Shown: piece by piece, positions 33,640-41,907 of the stretch
How positions within the stretch are numbered: the stretch's first letter is position 1
How the letters are laid out: every line of letters begins with the position of its first letter
Source: Nitrospiraceae bacterium
GTDB lineage: Bacteria; Nitrospirota; Nitrospiria; Nitrospirales; Nitrospiraceae
DNA length: 64,000 nt
Assembly: GCA_035623075.1 (NCBI GenBank)
Contig: DASPUC010000005.1
Location: forward strand, 43,501 to 107,500
Reading direction: 5' to 3'
Program-made: the position numbers and the translations under genes
Notes under the pieces: generated by a model
What the model saw: the letters and a program-made list of their open reading frames with translations, nothing else
What the model was told of the DNA's origin: nothing
The model's database searches: none

Positions 33640-35421
33640 ATGCACACCATGCCTCGATCAGGCACGTCCGGCAAGGGCCGCCCGCCGAAGACTCCTTCTC
33701 TCCGGTTCTCCGCCAATGCGTTAACCGTCCTCCGTCGGCGTTACTTGGCCAAATCTCTGAGCGGGAAAATCATAGAAACGCCGGCGCAGTTGCTGTGGCG
33801 AACCGCGTCGGACGTTGCGTTGGCCGAACGACTGTATCCGGCCGATACCCGCCTGCCCGATGCAGCCAGGCAATTCTACGAATTAATGGCCCGACTCGAA
33901 TTTCTTCCCAATTCGCCGACTCTCATGAACGCCGGGCGGCGGCTGCAACAACTCTCGGCGTGCTTTGTCCTTCCGGTCGAAGACTCTTTGGACTCCATTT
34001 TTGAAGCCGTCAAATTCCAGGCCTTGATTCATCAATCGGGCGGCGGGACCGGCTTCTCCTTCAGTCACCTCCGCCCGAAAGACGATCGCGTCGCTTCAAC
34101 CAGCGGAGTTGCTTCAGGCCCGGTCTCCTTCATACGGATCTTTAACATGGCCACAGACGTCATCAAGCAAGGCGGCACGAGACGCGGAGCCAATATGGGC
34201 GTGCTGCGGGTGGACCACCCGGATATTTTGGAGTTCATCGGGGTCAAACAGAATTTGAGCGAGATGACGAATTTCAACTTGTCCGTTGGGATTACCGATG
34301 CGTTTATGCAGGCTGTCGAGCGCAACCGGACATATGCCCTGATCAATCCCCATGACGGCTCAACGGTTCGAAGCGTCTCTGCTCGAATGGTCTTTAACCG
34401 TCTCGTCGAAGCGGCCTGGGCAACCGGCGAGCCGGGCATGATTTTCCTCGACACGGTCAACCGCGCCAATCCGACGCCCCAACTCGGCACGATCGAATCG
34501 ACCAACCCTTGCGGCGAGCAGCCGTTGTTGGCCCACGAGTCCTGTACGCTCGGATCGATCAATGTCGCCAAGTTCATCTCTCCCTCGAAAACCCATCCAG
34601 CAGTGGATTATGAACGGCTGGGCGACGCGGTTGCTCTCGCCGTTCGTTTCCTGGACAATGTCATCGACCGAAACCACTACCCTCTTCCCCAGATCGCTGC
34701 CGCAACAAGGCGGACAAGGAAAATCGGACTCGGCATCATGGGATTCGCCGATCTTCTGATCGCCCTGAACATTCGGTACGATACCCCGGAAGCTCTGGCG
34801 GTCGCGGAGTCGTTGATGAAGTTTGTGCAAGCCCGGGCACACAAGGCGTCGACCTATCTCGCGGCCGCGCGCGGGACCTTTCCAGCCTATCGAGCCAGCC
34901 GACTCAGCGCCACGGGCCAGCACCGTCGCAACGCCACCGTCACGACGATCGCTCCCACCGGCACCATTAGCATCATTGCCGATTGCTCGCCTGGCATTGA
35001 GCCGCTCTATGGGGTGCGAGTCGTCCGCACGGTCATGGAGGACGTGCGCCTGACCGGCTTACATCCGATGTTTGTTCATCGCGCGCGTGCTCTTGGCCTC
35101 GATCTTGCGAAACTTGAACGAGACGTGGCGGCTCACGAATCCATCCAACATCTCACGCAGATTCCTGCGGAGCTTCGCCGACTGTTCGTCACTGCACATG
35201 ATGTGGCTCCCGATCAACATGTCCGTATGCAGGCCGTGTTTCAACGATACAGTGACAGCGGCGTATCGAAAACCATCAACTTGCCGGCGACCTCCACGCG
35301 CAAAGATGTTGCGGCAGCCTTTCGCTTGGCCTATCAACTGGGATGCAAAGGGTTGACCGTGTTCCGTTCAGGGAGCCGAGAAAAGCAGGTCCTCTCTTGC
35401 ACTCAGATTCAAGCCTGTTGA
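33640..35421 (+). CDS. nrdJ: Adenosylcobalamin-dependent (class II) ribonucleotide reductase
   Basis: 593 residues, a compact NrdJ. Visible blocks: FLPNSPTLMNAG, LSACFVLPVEDSLDSIF with the first redox cysteine, SGGGTGFSFSHLRP, the active-site loop NPCGEQPLLAHESCTLGSIN and the phosphate-binding ATVTTIAPTGTISIIA. It ends in CTQIQAC, the C-terminal cysteine pair reduced by thioredoxin. No ATP-cone domain is seen at the N-terminus. It makes deoxyribonucleotides without oxygen dependence but needs coenzyme B12. TATAAT at 33636-33641 sits just before the second ATG at 33649, so that ATG may be the true start on a leaderless transcript. Confidence 0.93.
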   Translation: MHTMPRSGTSGKGRPPKTPSLRFSANALTVLRRRYLAKSLSGKIIETPAQLLWRTASDVALAERLYPADTRLPDAARQFYELMARLEFLPNSPTLMNAGRRLQQLSACFVLPVEDSLDSIFEAVKFQALIHQSGGGTGFSFSHLRPKDDRVASTSGVASGPVSFIRIFNMATDVIKQGGTRRGANMGVLRVDHPDILEFIGVKQNLSEMTNFNLSVGITDAFMQAVERNRTYALINPHDGSTVRSVSARMVFNRLVEAAWATGEPGMIFLDTVNRANPTPQLGTIESTNPCGEQPLLAHESCTLGSINVAKFISPSKTHPAVDYERLGDAVALAVRFLDNVIDRNHYPLPQIAAATRRTRKIGLGIMGFADLLIALNIRYDTPEALAVAESLMKFVQARAHKASTYLAAARGTFPAYRASRLSATGQHRRNATVTTIAPTGTISIIADCSPGIEPLYGVRVVRTVMEDVRLTGLHPMFVHRARALGLDLAKLERDVAAHESIQHLTQIPAELRRLFVTAHDVAPDQHVRMQAVFQRYSDSGVSKTINLPATSTRKDVAAAFRLAYQLGCKGLTVFRSGSREKQVLSCTQIQAC

Positions 35422-35553
35422 CCTGTGTAATACTCAAACCAATGGGAGAAATTCCCGAACGAAATTGACACCATCGGAGGATAATGATAAGTACTTCTCC
35501 AGATTAACCAGCAACTAAGACCTTGCCCCGTGCGCCCAGCAGGGAGGTATGCG

Positions 35554-36270
35554 ATGGCGGCCTACACAGATTGCGTGACTATGCCAGGGACTCCCTTTCA
35601 ATGGAGCCTCCTGTTTGCTCGTCAGCCGGAACCGGACTTGGAGTTCACCGAAGAGGAACTCGAACAAACCACGGCCACACGGCCGATGTCGCCAAAGAGA
35701 CCAGGCAAGAAGTCCGGCGGAGGCCGACCCATCATGTGGGTGTTGCTGCTGATCCTTGTTGGCGGTATCGCCTATGTTGCCATGGAACCGGAGATGCTGA
35801 CGGAGGTACTGAACCCCATCTTAGGTGAAAGCGCCCCCGTGGCAGGTCCGTCTCCACGTGTGGTGAGTCCCAAGCCCCAACCTCCTGCGACCCTGGCTCC
35901 AGCTCCGGTTCCGGCTCCAGCCACGGCTCCAGAGCCAGCGCCGACTGCTGCAGTTCCTGCGCCGCCGGCTCCAGCGATGACGCAACCCGCGGCAGTACCA
36001 ACACCACCTGTGCCGCCAGTAGCCACAGCCGTTCCTATGTTTGCCGAAGGACAGAAAGTCACCGTCACGACAGATCCGATGGCGCCGGCCGAAGGCATCA
36101 CGCTCACCATGGATTCCTCGGGAGCGAAACCCGGCGCCGTCGTGAAGCCGGGCGTGACGCTCACGGTCTTGGACGGAGAGCTACAAGGAAACGGTTGGGT
36201 CTATTCGGTTCGAACCGATGAGGGCATCAAAGGGTGGGTGCCGGAGAAACGTCTTCGGTTGAAATTCTGA
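35554..36270 (+). CDS. Membrane-anchored SH3-like domain protein
   Basis: 238 residues; the ATG at 35554 has AGGGAGG six bases upstream. A short cytoplasmic part is followed by basic residues and one membrane segment (about 61-80, IMWVLLLILVGGIAYVAM). Residues 95-160 are a Pro/Ala-rich linker with Pro-Ala-Pro repeats, suited to spanning the cell-wall layer. The C-terminal 70 residues look like a bacterial SH3 domain (GVTLTVLDGELQGNGWVYSV, EGIKGWVPEKRLRL). It may bind peptidoglycan or an envelope partner (inference). Confidence 0.82.
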   Translation: MAAYTDCVTMPGTPFQWSLLFARQPEPDLEFTEEELEQTTATRPMSPKRPGKKSGGGRPIMWVLLLILVGGIAYVAMEPEMLTEVLNPILGESAPVAGPSPRVVSPKPQPPATLAPAPVPAPATAPEPAPTAAVPAPPAPAMTQPAAVPTPPVPPVATAVPMFAEGQKVTVTTDPMAPAEGITLTMDSSGAKPGAVVKPGVTLTVLDGELQGNGWVYSVRTDEGIKGWVPEKRLRLKF

Positions 36271-36311
36271 TCTTCACATCCCAATTCTTTCTCTTCTTCT
36301 CTCGGAATCAG

Positions 36312-36344
36312 CAGAGCAGCGACGATTCTGCTCTGTGTTATAAT
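36312..36344 (+). promoter_or_regulatory. Extended -10 promoter with overlapping palindrome
   Basis: TGTTATAAT at 36336-36344 is a perfect extended -10 box, 31 bases before the ATG at 36376. CAGAGCAG (36312-36319) and CTGCTCTG (36328-36335) form an eight-pair inverted repeat over the -35 position, placed as an operator would be. No good -35 hexamer is present. Confidence 0.45.
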
Positions 36345-36375
36345 TCGCCGGTTCTACAGCTGTATTTTCTTCTCG

Positions 36376-37077
36376 ATGGCTATGGGTCAACTGGGTGCGG
36401 TGATCTTTGACTTCGACGGTGTCATTGCTGATACCGAACCCTTGCACTTTGCGGGATTTCGCCGGACGCTTGCCGAAATTGGTATCACTCTCAACGAATC
36501 CGACTATTATGCGAACTATTTAGGCTATGACGACCGGGGCTGTTTCATCGCCGCTCTGCAGGCACACGGTCAGCCTGCCAATCCCGGAACCATCACTCGT
36601 TTGATGGAACGAAAAGCCCACGCCTATCTCGAATCGATCAAGGAAGACCTGATCATTTTCCCCGGCGTCCGCGAATTGGTGCAGGAGGCCGCAGCTTCCT
36701 ATCCGTTAGCGATTGCTTCGGGAGCTTTTCGCCACGAGATCGAATTGATTCTTGAACAGAGCGGGCTGCGAAAACAGTTCTCACACATCACGAGCGCGCA
36801 AGACGTCACTCGAGGCAAACCGGACCCCCAACCCTTCCTCCATGCGCTGCACGGTCTCAACCGATTGCACCCTGATCAGGAAGTTCCTCCCGAAGCCTGT
36901 TTAGTCATTGAGGACTCGGTCCCAGGGATCCGGGCAGGGAAGGCCGCCGGCATGAAAGTGCTCGCTGTCGCCAATACCCATACTGTACAGGATCTCCATG
37001 AAGCGCATGCCGTCGCCCACAGTCTCGACGAAGTCCGTTTGTCCGAATTACGTGAGCGACTATGGCCCCGTCAATGA
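36376..37077 (+). CDS. HAD-superfamily phosphatase, beta-phosphoglucomutase-like
   Basis: 233 residues. Motif I is IFDFDGVIADTEP, motif II is IASGAF, motif III the lysine of TRGKPDPQPF and motif IV IEDSVPGIRAGKAAGM. The cap domain after motif I is of the helical C1 type. It hydrolyses or isomerises a small phosphorylated metabolite; the substrate cannot be told. It leads the run with hpnD and hpnE, starting 16 bases before hpnD, which may point to prenyl or sugar phosphate handling, but this is only position. Confidence 0.9.
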   Translation: MAMGQLGAVIFDFDGVIADTEPLHFAGFRRTLAEIGITLNESDYYANYLGYDDRGCFIAALQAHGQPANPGTITRLMERKAHAYLESIKEDLIIFPGVRELVQEAAASYPLAIASGAFRHEIELILEQSGLRKQFSHITSAQDVTRGKPDPQPFLHALHGLNRLHPDQEVPPEACLVIEDSVPGIRAGKAAGMKVLAVANTHTVQDLHEAHAVAHSLDEVRLSELRERLWPRQ

Positions 37078-37093
37078 GAGAATCCAAGACGCG

Positions 37094-37954
37094 ATGACTC
37101 CTGCAGAAGCTCAAGCCTATTGCACGGCCTTTACCAAGAAGAGCGGGAGCAATTTCTACTACTCGTTCCTCTTCCTGCCTCGCACTCGTCGGCAAGCGAT
37201 GTATACGGTCTATGCTTTCTGCAAAGAGGTCGACAGCGCCGTCGATGAACCACCCCCAGGCAGCAACCCCAAGGAGGAATTGCGCCGATGGAGAACGGAG
37301 CTTGACGCGACCTATCACGGTACCCCCACTCTTCCCGTCACGATCAGTCTGGCCGAGCACGTTCGACGTCTCTCGATCCCGCAGGCCTATTTCGATGAGC
37401 TGATTAAAGGGGTCGAGATGGACCTGACGATGACGAGTTACAAGACGTTTCGCGACCTTTCACTCTATTGTTATCGGGTCGCGTCCGTCGTGGGGCTGAT
37501 CTGCCTGCATGTGTTCGGCACCACCTCGGCACGGGCGCAAGACTATGCCGTCGACCTTGGCTTGGCGTTTCAGCTCACGAATATTCTCCGAGACCTTGGA
37601 ACCGATGTTGCTCAAGGCCGTGTGTATCTGCCTGAGGAAGATCTGGAAAAGTTCGGCTGTTCGGCCGAACTGCTGCGACGTCGGCAGGACAGTCCTCAAT
37701 TGCGAGAACTCATCCGTTTCGAGGCCGCGAGGGCACATGAGTACTATGACAAAGCTGTCGCCGCACTGGAAGCCTTACCAGCCAAGGACCGGCGGGCCCT
37801 GACGGTCGCAGAAATCATGCGCGCCGTGTATTTCAGGATGCTGCAACGTATTGAACAGGCCGAGTACTCTCCTTTTGGCCCCCGAGTTCGTCTCCCGACC
37901 ACCCATCGACTGGCTGTAGCAGCCGGAGTGTGGCTTCGTTCTCGATTCTCGTGA
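37094..37954 (+). CDS. hpnD: Presqualene diphosphate synthase HpnD
   Basis: 286 residues from the ATG at 37094 (MTPAEAQAYC). It belongs to the squalene/phytoene synthase family: YYSFLFLPRTRRQAMYTVYAFCKEVDSAVDEP carries the first DxxxD motif and NILRDLGTDVAQGRVYLP the second. The next gene encodes HpnE, which sets it as HpnD of the HpnCDE squalene route rather than phytoene synthase. It joins two farnesyl diphosphates to presqualene diphosphate. Its stop overlaps the GTG start of hpnE. Confidence 0.9.
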   Translation: MTPAEAQAYCTAFTKKSGSNFYYSFLFLPRTRRQAMYTVYAFCKEVDSAVDEPPPGSNPKEELRRWRTELDATYHGTPTLPVTISLAEHVRRLSIPQAYFDELIKGVEMDLTMTSYKTFRDLSLYCYRVASVVGLICLHVFGTTSARAQDYAVDLGLAFQLTNILRDLGTDVAQGRVYLPEEDLEKFGCSAELLRRRQDSPQLRELIRFEAARAHEYYDKAVAALEALPAKDRRALTVAEIMRAVYFRMLQRIEQAEYSPFGPRVRLPTTHRLAVAAGVWLRSRFS

Positions 37955-39285
37955 CTCGTCCAACCCCTTCATCGGTCATTGTCCTGGGCGGTGGCCTTGC
38001 CGGTTTGACAGCCGCCTACCGTCTGGCCTCCAACGGTCTTCGCATTACCCTCATTGAGCAACGCTCCGCCCTTGGAGGCAATGCCATCCAGTCGGACAAG
38101 GAGTGGGAGCCCTATCCGCTGACAATCTCCAATAGCCATGACGCAACGTGGAACCTCCTGCATTCGCTCGGTTCACGCATCAGTCCTGCCCACCTCCCAC
38201 AGGTTCCGCTGGAGTTCTTGATGCCAGATGGCACCACGACCGCTTACCGATACACGCCTCTGCCTCAACCTGTGCACGTCCTCGTGAGTCTTTTTCGGTT
38301 CAACGGGTTGACATGGCCAGAACGCTGGCGACTGGTTTCATGGCTGGACCAGATCTGGGAGGGAGCCAGTCAACTGCCTTCTGACCTCGCCCATCGGACC
38401 GCTGATGCGTGGCTCGCGACGCTTGGGCAAGGTGAACGTGCACGCGAGACTATTTGGAACCCGCTGGCTCGGTGGTTGACCGGTAACCAGCTGACTCACC
38501 AGTCTGCCGACACCTTCCGTCAGGCGATTGAACAGACCTTTCTTCGATCGGCCCGCGAGAGTCGTTGGACGATCGTTCCGTCGCCCCACGCGTCACTGCT
38601 CCGCCCGATGATCGAGACGCTCAGGGCAAGCGGGGTTGCGGTCTTGCTCGATACCGAAGCCGCCCAACTACTTAGTGACGGCGATCACGTGACCGGAGTG
38701 CTCCTCAAAAACGGTTCCACTCTTCAAGGCGACTGGTACCTTGCGGCGCTTCCCCCTCACCGCCTCGCCGGACTTCTACCTGAACGGTGGCTCTCACGCT
38801 ACGCCTACTTTCAGCAATTTGCGGAATTGATGACTCATGCGACGATCAGCGCACAAATTATTATCAGGCAATCGTTCACCAAGCCACGTATTCTACTTTT
38901 GAGCCGAGGCTTCTTCTATTCGATGGTCGCCCAGTCGGATGGATCGAATCACACGGTCTGTCGATTCTCCGGTGGAGGTGACGAGAGAGTCGATTCCATC
39001 ACTTCAGACATCTTGCAGGCGAGCGCGGAAGAGGTTCTTCGATCGGTAACCCTGCTTGCTCCCGGACAAACCGTAGAATCTTTTGATTATCGGAGAAATG
39101 AAGAAGGATGCTTGTCTCTTGAACCAGGCGCACAACTTCGCCGCCCTCTTCAACGCAGTCCGATTGCCAACTTGCTCGTTTCAGGCGCCTGGACCGATAC
39201 CGGCTGGCCGCCCAACAATAATATGGAGAGCGCCATTGTGAGCGCCGATCGTTGTGTGGAGATCGTGCACGGTTCGCTTGCATAA
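37951..39285 (+). CDS. hpnE: Hydroxysqualene dehydroxylase HpnE
   Basis: 444 residues from a GTG that overlaps the hpnD stop (GTGA). The FAD-binding motif VIVLGGGLAGLTAAYRLA opens the protein, followed by LIEQRSALGGNAIQS, and near the end SGAWTDTGWPPNNNMESAI, typical of amine-oxidase/phytoene-desaturase relatives. HpnE turns hydroxysqualene to squalene, the precursor of hopanoids. HpnC, which makes the intermediate, is not in this window. Confidence 0.88.
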   Translation: MTRPTPSSVIVLGGGLAGLTAAYRLASNGLRITLIEQRSALGGNAIQSDKEWEPYPLTISNSHDATWNLLHSLGSRISPAHLPQVPLEFLMPDGTTTAYRYTPLPQPVHVLVSLFRFNGLTWPERWRLVSWLDQIWEGASQLPSDLAHRTADAWLATLGQGERARETIWNPLARWLTGNQLTHQSADTFRQAIEQTFLRSARESRWTIVPSPHASLLRPMIETLRASGVAVLLDTEAAQLLSDGDHVTGVLLKNGSTLQGDWYLAALPPHRLAGLLPERWLSRYAYFQQFAELMTHATISAQIIIRQSFTKPRILLLSRGFFYSMVAQSDGSNHTVCRFSGGGDERVDSITSDILQASAEEVLRSVTLLAPGQTVESFDYRRNEEGCLSLEPGAQLRRPLQRSPIANLLVSGAWTDTGWPPNNNMESAIVSADRCVEIVHGSLA

Positions 39286-39310
39286 TTGGGATCGATGGCG
39301 TTCTGACCGC

Positions 39311-39964
39311 TCAGCTGGAAGGCACACGAAGATAGCACTGATCCTCGAACCGTCCACCGCGAAGATATTTCGCGACCACAATCCACTCGTGTCGCGCATC
39401 AGTTAAGCTGACATAGGTCACGTCGTCGAGAATAAATGGTTGGATCGCAAAGAGTGTGGTCAAGGCAGGAGAAACTGCAACGTTCTCAATGCGGAGAGAT
39501 GACAATGGATAGGTTCCGCCGGTCCGTTCGAACTTATCCGGCGTGGCAAGCAATGGACTCAAGTCCTGCCAGGTCGCTTGGTCGAGCACGGCACTGTCGG
39601 CGGGAAAGACGTACAAGCTGTCACTCGGCGCGCCTTTCATACAGAAGGTCGTCTTGACGACCAAATCCAGATGCCCATCGTTATCCAAATCCACAATCGC
39701 CTTGTCGAGGCTCGAACAATAGCGGGTTTTTGGACCGAGCCCCGCCAACGAAACCGGCTCCCACGTGATCGGACTGAACGGCTCTTTGTGTAAATTAAAG
39801 CGACGCCTCTCTTCCATGTTCTTCTGAAACAGTTCGACAACTCGTTCACAGAACAGCGTGTCCCTCGATGCCACCAGCTCCACCGAAGAAGCTGCGGCGG
39901 AGATCAACAGAAAGGTCGCCAGAAACATTCCGCTGAGAAAACCCAGTCTCGTACAGCCATACAT
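39311..39964 (-). CDS. Secreted hypothetical protein with FG-GAP-like motif
   Basis: 217 residues. Residues 1-26 are a signal peptide (LGFLSGMFLATFLLISAAAS). The mature part contains KAIVDLDNDGHLDLVVKTT, an Asp-rich loop of the FG-GAP/VCBS type that may bind calcium, and three cysteines near it. No other family features are seen. It is probably periplasmic; function unknown. It is convergent with hpnE, 25 bases away, and diverges from the uracil-DNA glycosylase. Confidence 0.72.
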   Translation of the reverse strand: MYGCTRLGFLSGMFLATFLLISAAASSVELVASRDTLFCERVVELFQKNMEERRRFNLHKEPFSPITWEPVSLAGLGPKTRYCSSLDKAIVDLDNDGHLDLVVKTTFCMKGAPSDSLYVFPADSAVLDQATWQDLSPLLATPDKFERTGGTYPLSSLRIENVAVSPALTTLFAIQPFILDDVTYVSLTDARHEWIVVAKYLRGGRFEDQCYLRVPSS

Positions 39965-39990
39965 GGTGCCAGTTTTACCCGCCTCACACA

Positions 39991-40019
39991 TTGACAACCT
40001 CGTTTCTGCCCCCTAAGAT
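39991..40019 (+). promoter_or_regulatory. Sigma-70 promoter for the uracil-DNA glycosylase gene
   Basis: A perfect TTGACA at 39991-39996, a 17-base gap and TAAGAT at 40014-40019, 32 bases before the ATG at 40052. Confidence 0.6.
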
Positions 40020-40051
40020 GCCGACCACCTTCTTTTTGTCTCCATTCAATC

Positions 40052-40708
40052 ATGACCGCCACGGCACTCCAAGAACTTGCCAAATCTCTTCACGATTGTC
40101 AGCGGTGCAAACTCGCCAAACTCGGCCGGACTCAAGTTGTATTCGGCGTCGGTAATCCTCACGCGACCATCATGTTCGTCGGCGAAGCCCCCGGTTTCTA
40201 TGAAGATCAAAAAGGAGAACCGTTTGTCGGTGCGGCGGGGAAGCTCCTGAACGATCTCCTGCAGTCGGCCGGGCTGTCGCGGGACGAAATTTATATCGCG
40301 AACGTCATCAAATGCCGGCCGCCAAATAACCGCGACCCGGAAATGGATGAAGTGGATACCTGCAAGCCGTTTCTGATGCAGCAGATTCAGATGATCCGGC
40401 CCAAGCTGGTCTGTACCTTGGGAAACTGGGCCACCCAAACGCTTTTGGAACGGAAAGTGGGAATTACGAAAGTGAAAGCGCAGGCGTTCTACATGAAGGA
40501 TTTTGTGATCTTCCCGCTGCTCCACCCGGCAGCGGCTCTGCACCAAGGCGGATTATTGGACCCATTGAAAGAGGACTTTAAGAAGCTGAAGGAATTCTTG
40601 GATCGCCACACCAAACCAGCCGATCCCACCGAGACCGCACCCGCAGCCACTCCCACGCTGCAGGTTGAATCACCAGTGCCGGCCCAAATGGATTTGTTTG
40701 GATCGTAA
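40052..40708 (+). CDS. Uracil-DNA glycosylase, family 4 (Fe-S), with clamp-binding tail
   Basis: 218 residues. The 4Fe-4S cysteines are C16, C19, C88 and C104. Motif A is GEAPGFYEDQKGEPFVG (44-60) and motif B is LLHPAAAL, both as in family 4. It removes uracil from DNA after cytosine deamination. Residues 185-211 form a Pro/Ala/Thr-rich flexible tail ending in QMDLF (212-216), a match to the beta-sliding-clamp binding motif QL(S/D)LF. A sigma-70 promoter precedes it. Confidence 0.93.
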   Translation: MTATALQELAKSLHDCQRCKLAKLGRTQVVFGVGNPHATIMFVGEAPGFYEDQKGEPFVGAAGKLLNDLLQSAGLSRDEIYIANVIKCRPPNNRDPEMDEVDTCKPFLMQQIQMIRPKLVCTLGNWATQTLLERKVGITKVKAQAFYMKDFVIFPLLHPAAALHQGGLLDPLKEDFKKLKEFLDRHTKPADPTETAPAATPTLQVESPVPAQMDLFGS

Positions 40709-40752
40709 CGAGCCATCACCGTCAGCGGTTCGCTCATGCTGCGAGAGCCTTA

Positions 40753-41211
40753 TTACAAGGAAGGTTTGGCGTCTTCGAGATTGTTCGACTGGTTCGAATC
40801 AATCTCCCCCTCTCCACCTGAGGATGCTTCCTCTTCCGGCACTTCAAACCAAGCGACGAGCATGTCGTCCCACCAAGCCTCATCAACATCCTGGCCGGGA
40901 TCGCTGCCGAGAAACGCCACATCGTCTTTGGTGACAGACGGGCCGACAAGGTTGGGTTGAAATTTGGCGCGATCGATCACTTCTCTGGTGGCATATCCTC
41001 CGACAATCCAGGAGTTCGGATCGGCACGTCGGGACTTGTAGGCTTTGAGGGCGATTTTGAAGTACGTGAAGATCTGCTGCTGAATGGGATCGCCTACGCC
41101 GGATTGCGGCAGGCTCAACGTTTTTTCGATCTTCTTTCTCCAATGCCGATCGTCGTACCGCGACGTAATCAGTTGGAGCATTTGTTTTCCAAGCTCGGGA
41201 TCAAGCGCCAT
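40753..41211 (-). CDS. Hypothetical acidic protein
   Basis: 152 residues from an ATG with GAGGAAAC upstream. The N-terminal half is basic and helical (LGKQMLQLITSRYDDRHWRKKIEKTL), the middle has SWIVGGYATREVIDRAKF, and the C-terminal quarter is strongly acidic (DEAWWDDMLVAWFEVPEEEA). I do not recognise a family. Cytoplasmic. It is convergent with the uracil-DNA glycosylase gene, with a 44-base gap. Confidence 0.7.
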   Translation of the reverse strand: MALDPELGKQMLQLITSRYDDRHWRKKIEKTLSLPQSGVGDPIQQQIFTYFKIALKAYKSRRADPNSWIVGGYATREVIDRAKFQPNLVGPSVTKDDVAFLGSDPGQDVDEAWWDDMLVAWFEVPEEEASSGGEGEIDSNQSNNLEDAKPSL

Positions 41212-41277
41212 GTTTCCTCGGTTGTAGGTCAAAGGTACGAAGCTGAGTCCCGCCTCTTACCCTGATGCACATGAATG

Positions 41278-41832
41278 TCACTTGCTATTCTGATACGTCC
41301 CCATCAACTGTGCCTCTCCGATAATGTGGCCTTTCATCGCCTCTTCGAGCTTCTCCTTGGTCGGCTGCTTCAGGTCAGGTAGCACGGTGTCCAAGGCGTA
41401 GAGCTTATGGAAGTAGCGATGGCGGCCGATCGGCGGGCACGGTCCTCCGTAGCCCGTTCGCTTCCAGTCATTCACACCTTCCTTCGTTCCGGTAGGCAAC
41501 GCCTTTACACCTTCCGGTAGCCCATTATTCGTGGCCGGGAGGTTATAGAGAATCCAGTGCACCCAGGTCATTTTCGGCGCGGCCGGGTCCGGGGCATCCG
41601 GATCATCGACAATCAACGCCAGGCTCTTGGCACCCGCTGGAAGGTCTGACCAAGCCAGCGGTGGTGAAACATCCTTGCCCTCGCAGGTATACATCGTCGG
41701 AATCGCACTCTGATTGTTGAACGCCGTCGAGGTCAGACGCATGTTCCCCTCCTCACAAGCCAGCGCGGCCGCTGTAGTCATAGCGTTTGCAAGCACCGCT
41801 GCTGCCAGCACGTCATAGCTCTGGCGACTCAT
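41278..41832 (-). CDS. YbhB/YbcL family (Raf kinase inhibitor-like) protein
   Basis: 184 residues: a signal peptide (VLAAAVLANAMTTAAALA) followed by a PEBP domain. Family blocks are SPPLAWSDLPAGAKSLALIVDDPDAPD, WVHWILYNLP, GYGGPCPPIGRHRYFHKLYALD and MKGHIIGEAQLMGTY. The bacterial members have a phosphate-like pocket but no settled function. It is probably periplasmic. Confidence 0.92.
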   Translation of the reverse strand: MSRQSYDVLAAAVLANAMTTAAALACEEGNMRLTSTAFNNQSAIPTMYTCEGKDVSPPLAWSDLPAGAKSLALIVDDPDAPDPAAPKMTWVHWILYNLPATNNGLPEGVKALPTGTKEGVNDWKRTGYGGPCPPIGRHRYFHKLYALDTVLPDLKQPTKEKLEEAMKGHIIGEAQLMGTYQNSK

Positions 41833-41907
41833 ACCCTGCCCGTTGATAGCCGGGACGAATCTCCGGTCATTCGCATGAACCCGTATGCGATTGGCTCCTG
41901 TGCGCTG

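Noticed and set aside
35840..36030. Pro/Ala-rich repeat-like DNA in the SH3 gene
   Set aside because: It is a low-complexity protein linker, not a DNA repeat array.
40780..40800. GGTTCGAATCA, like the T-loop of a tRNA
   Set aside because: It lies inside a coding frame and no acceptor or anticodon stem can be paired around it.
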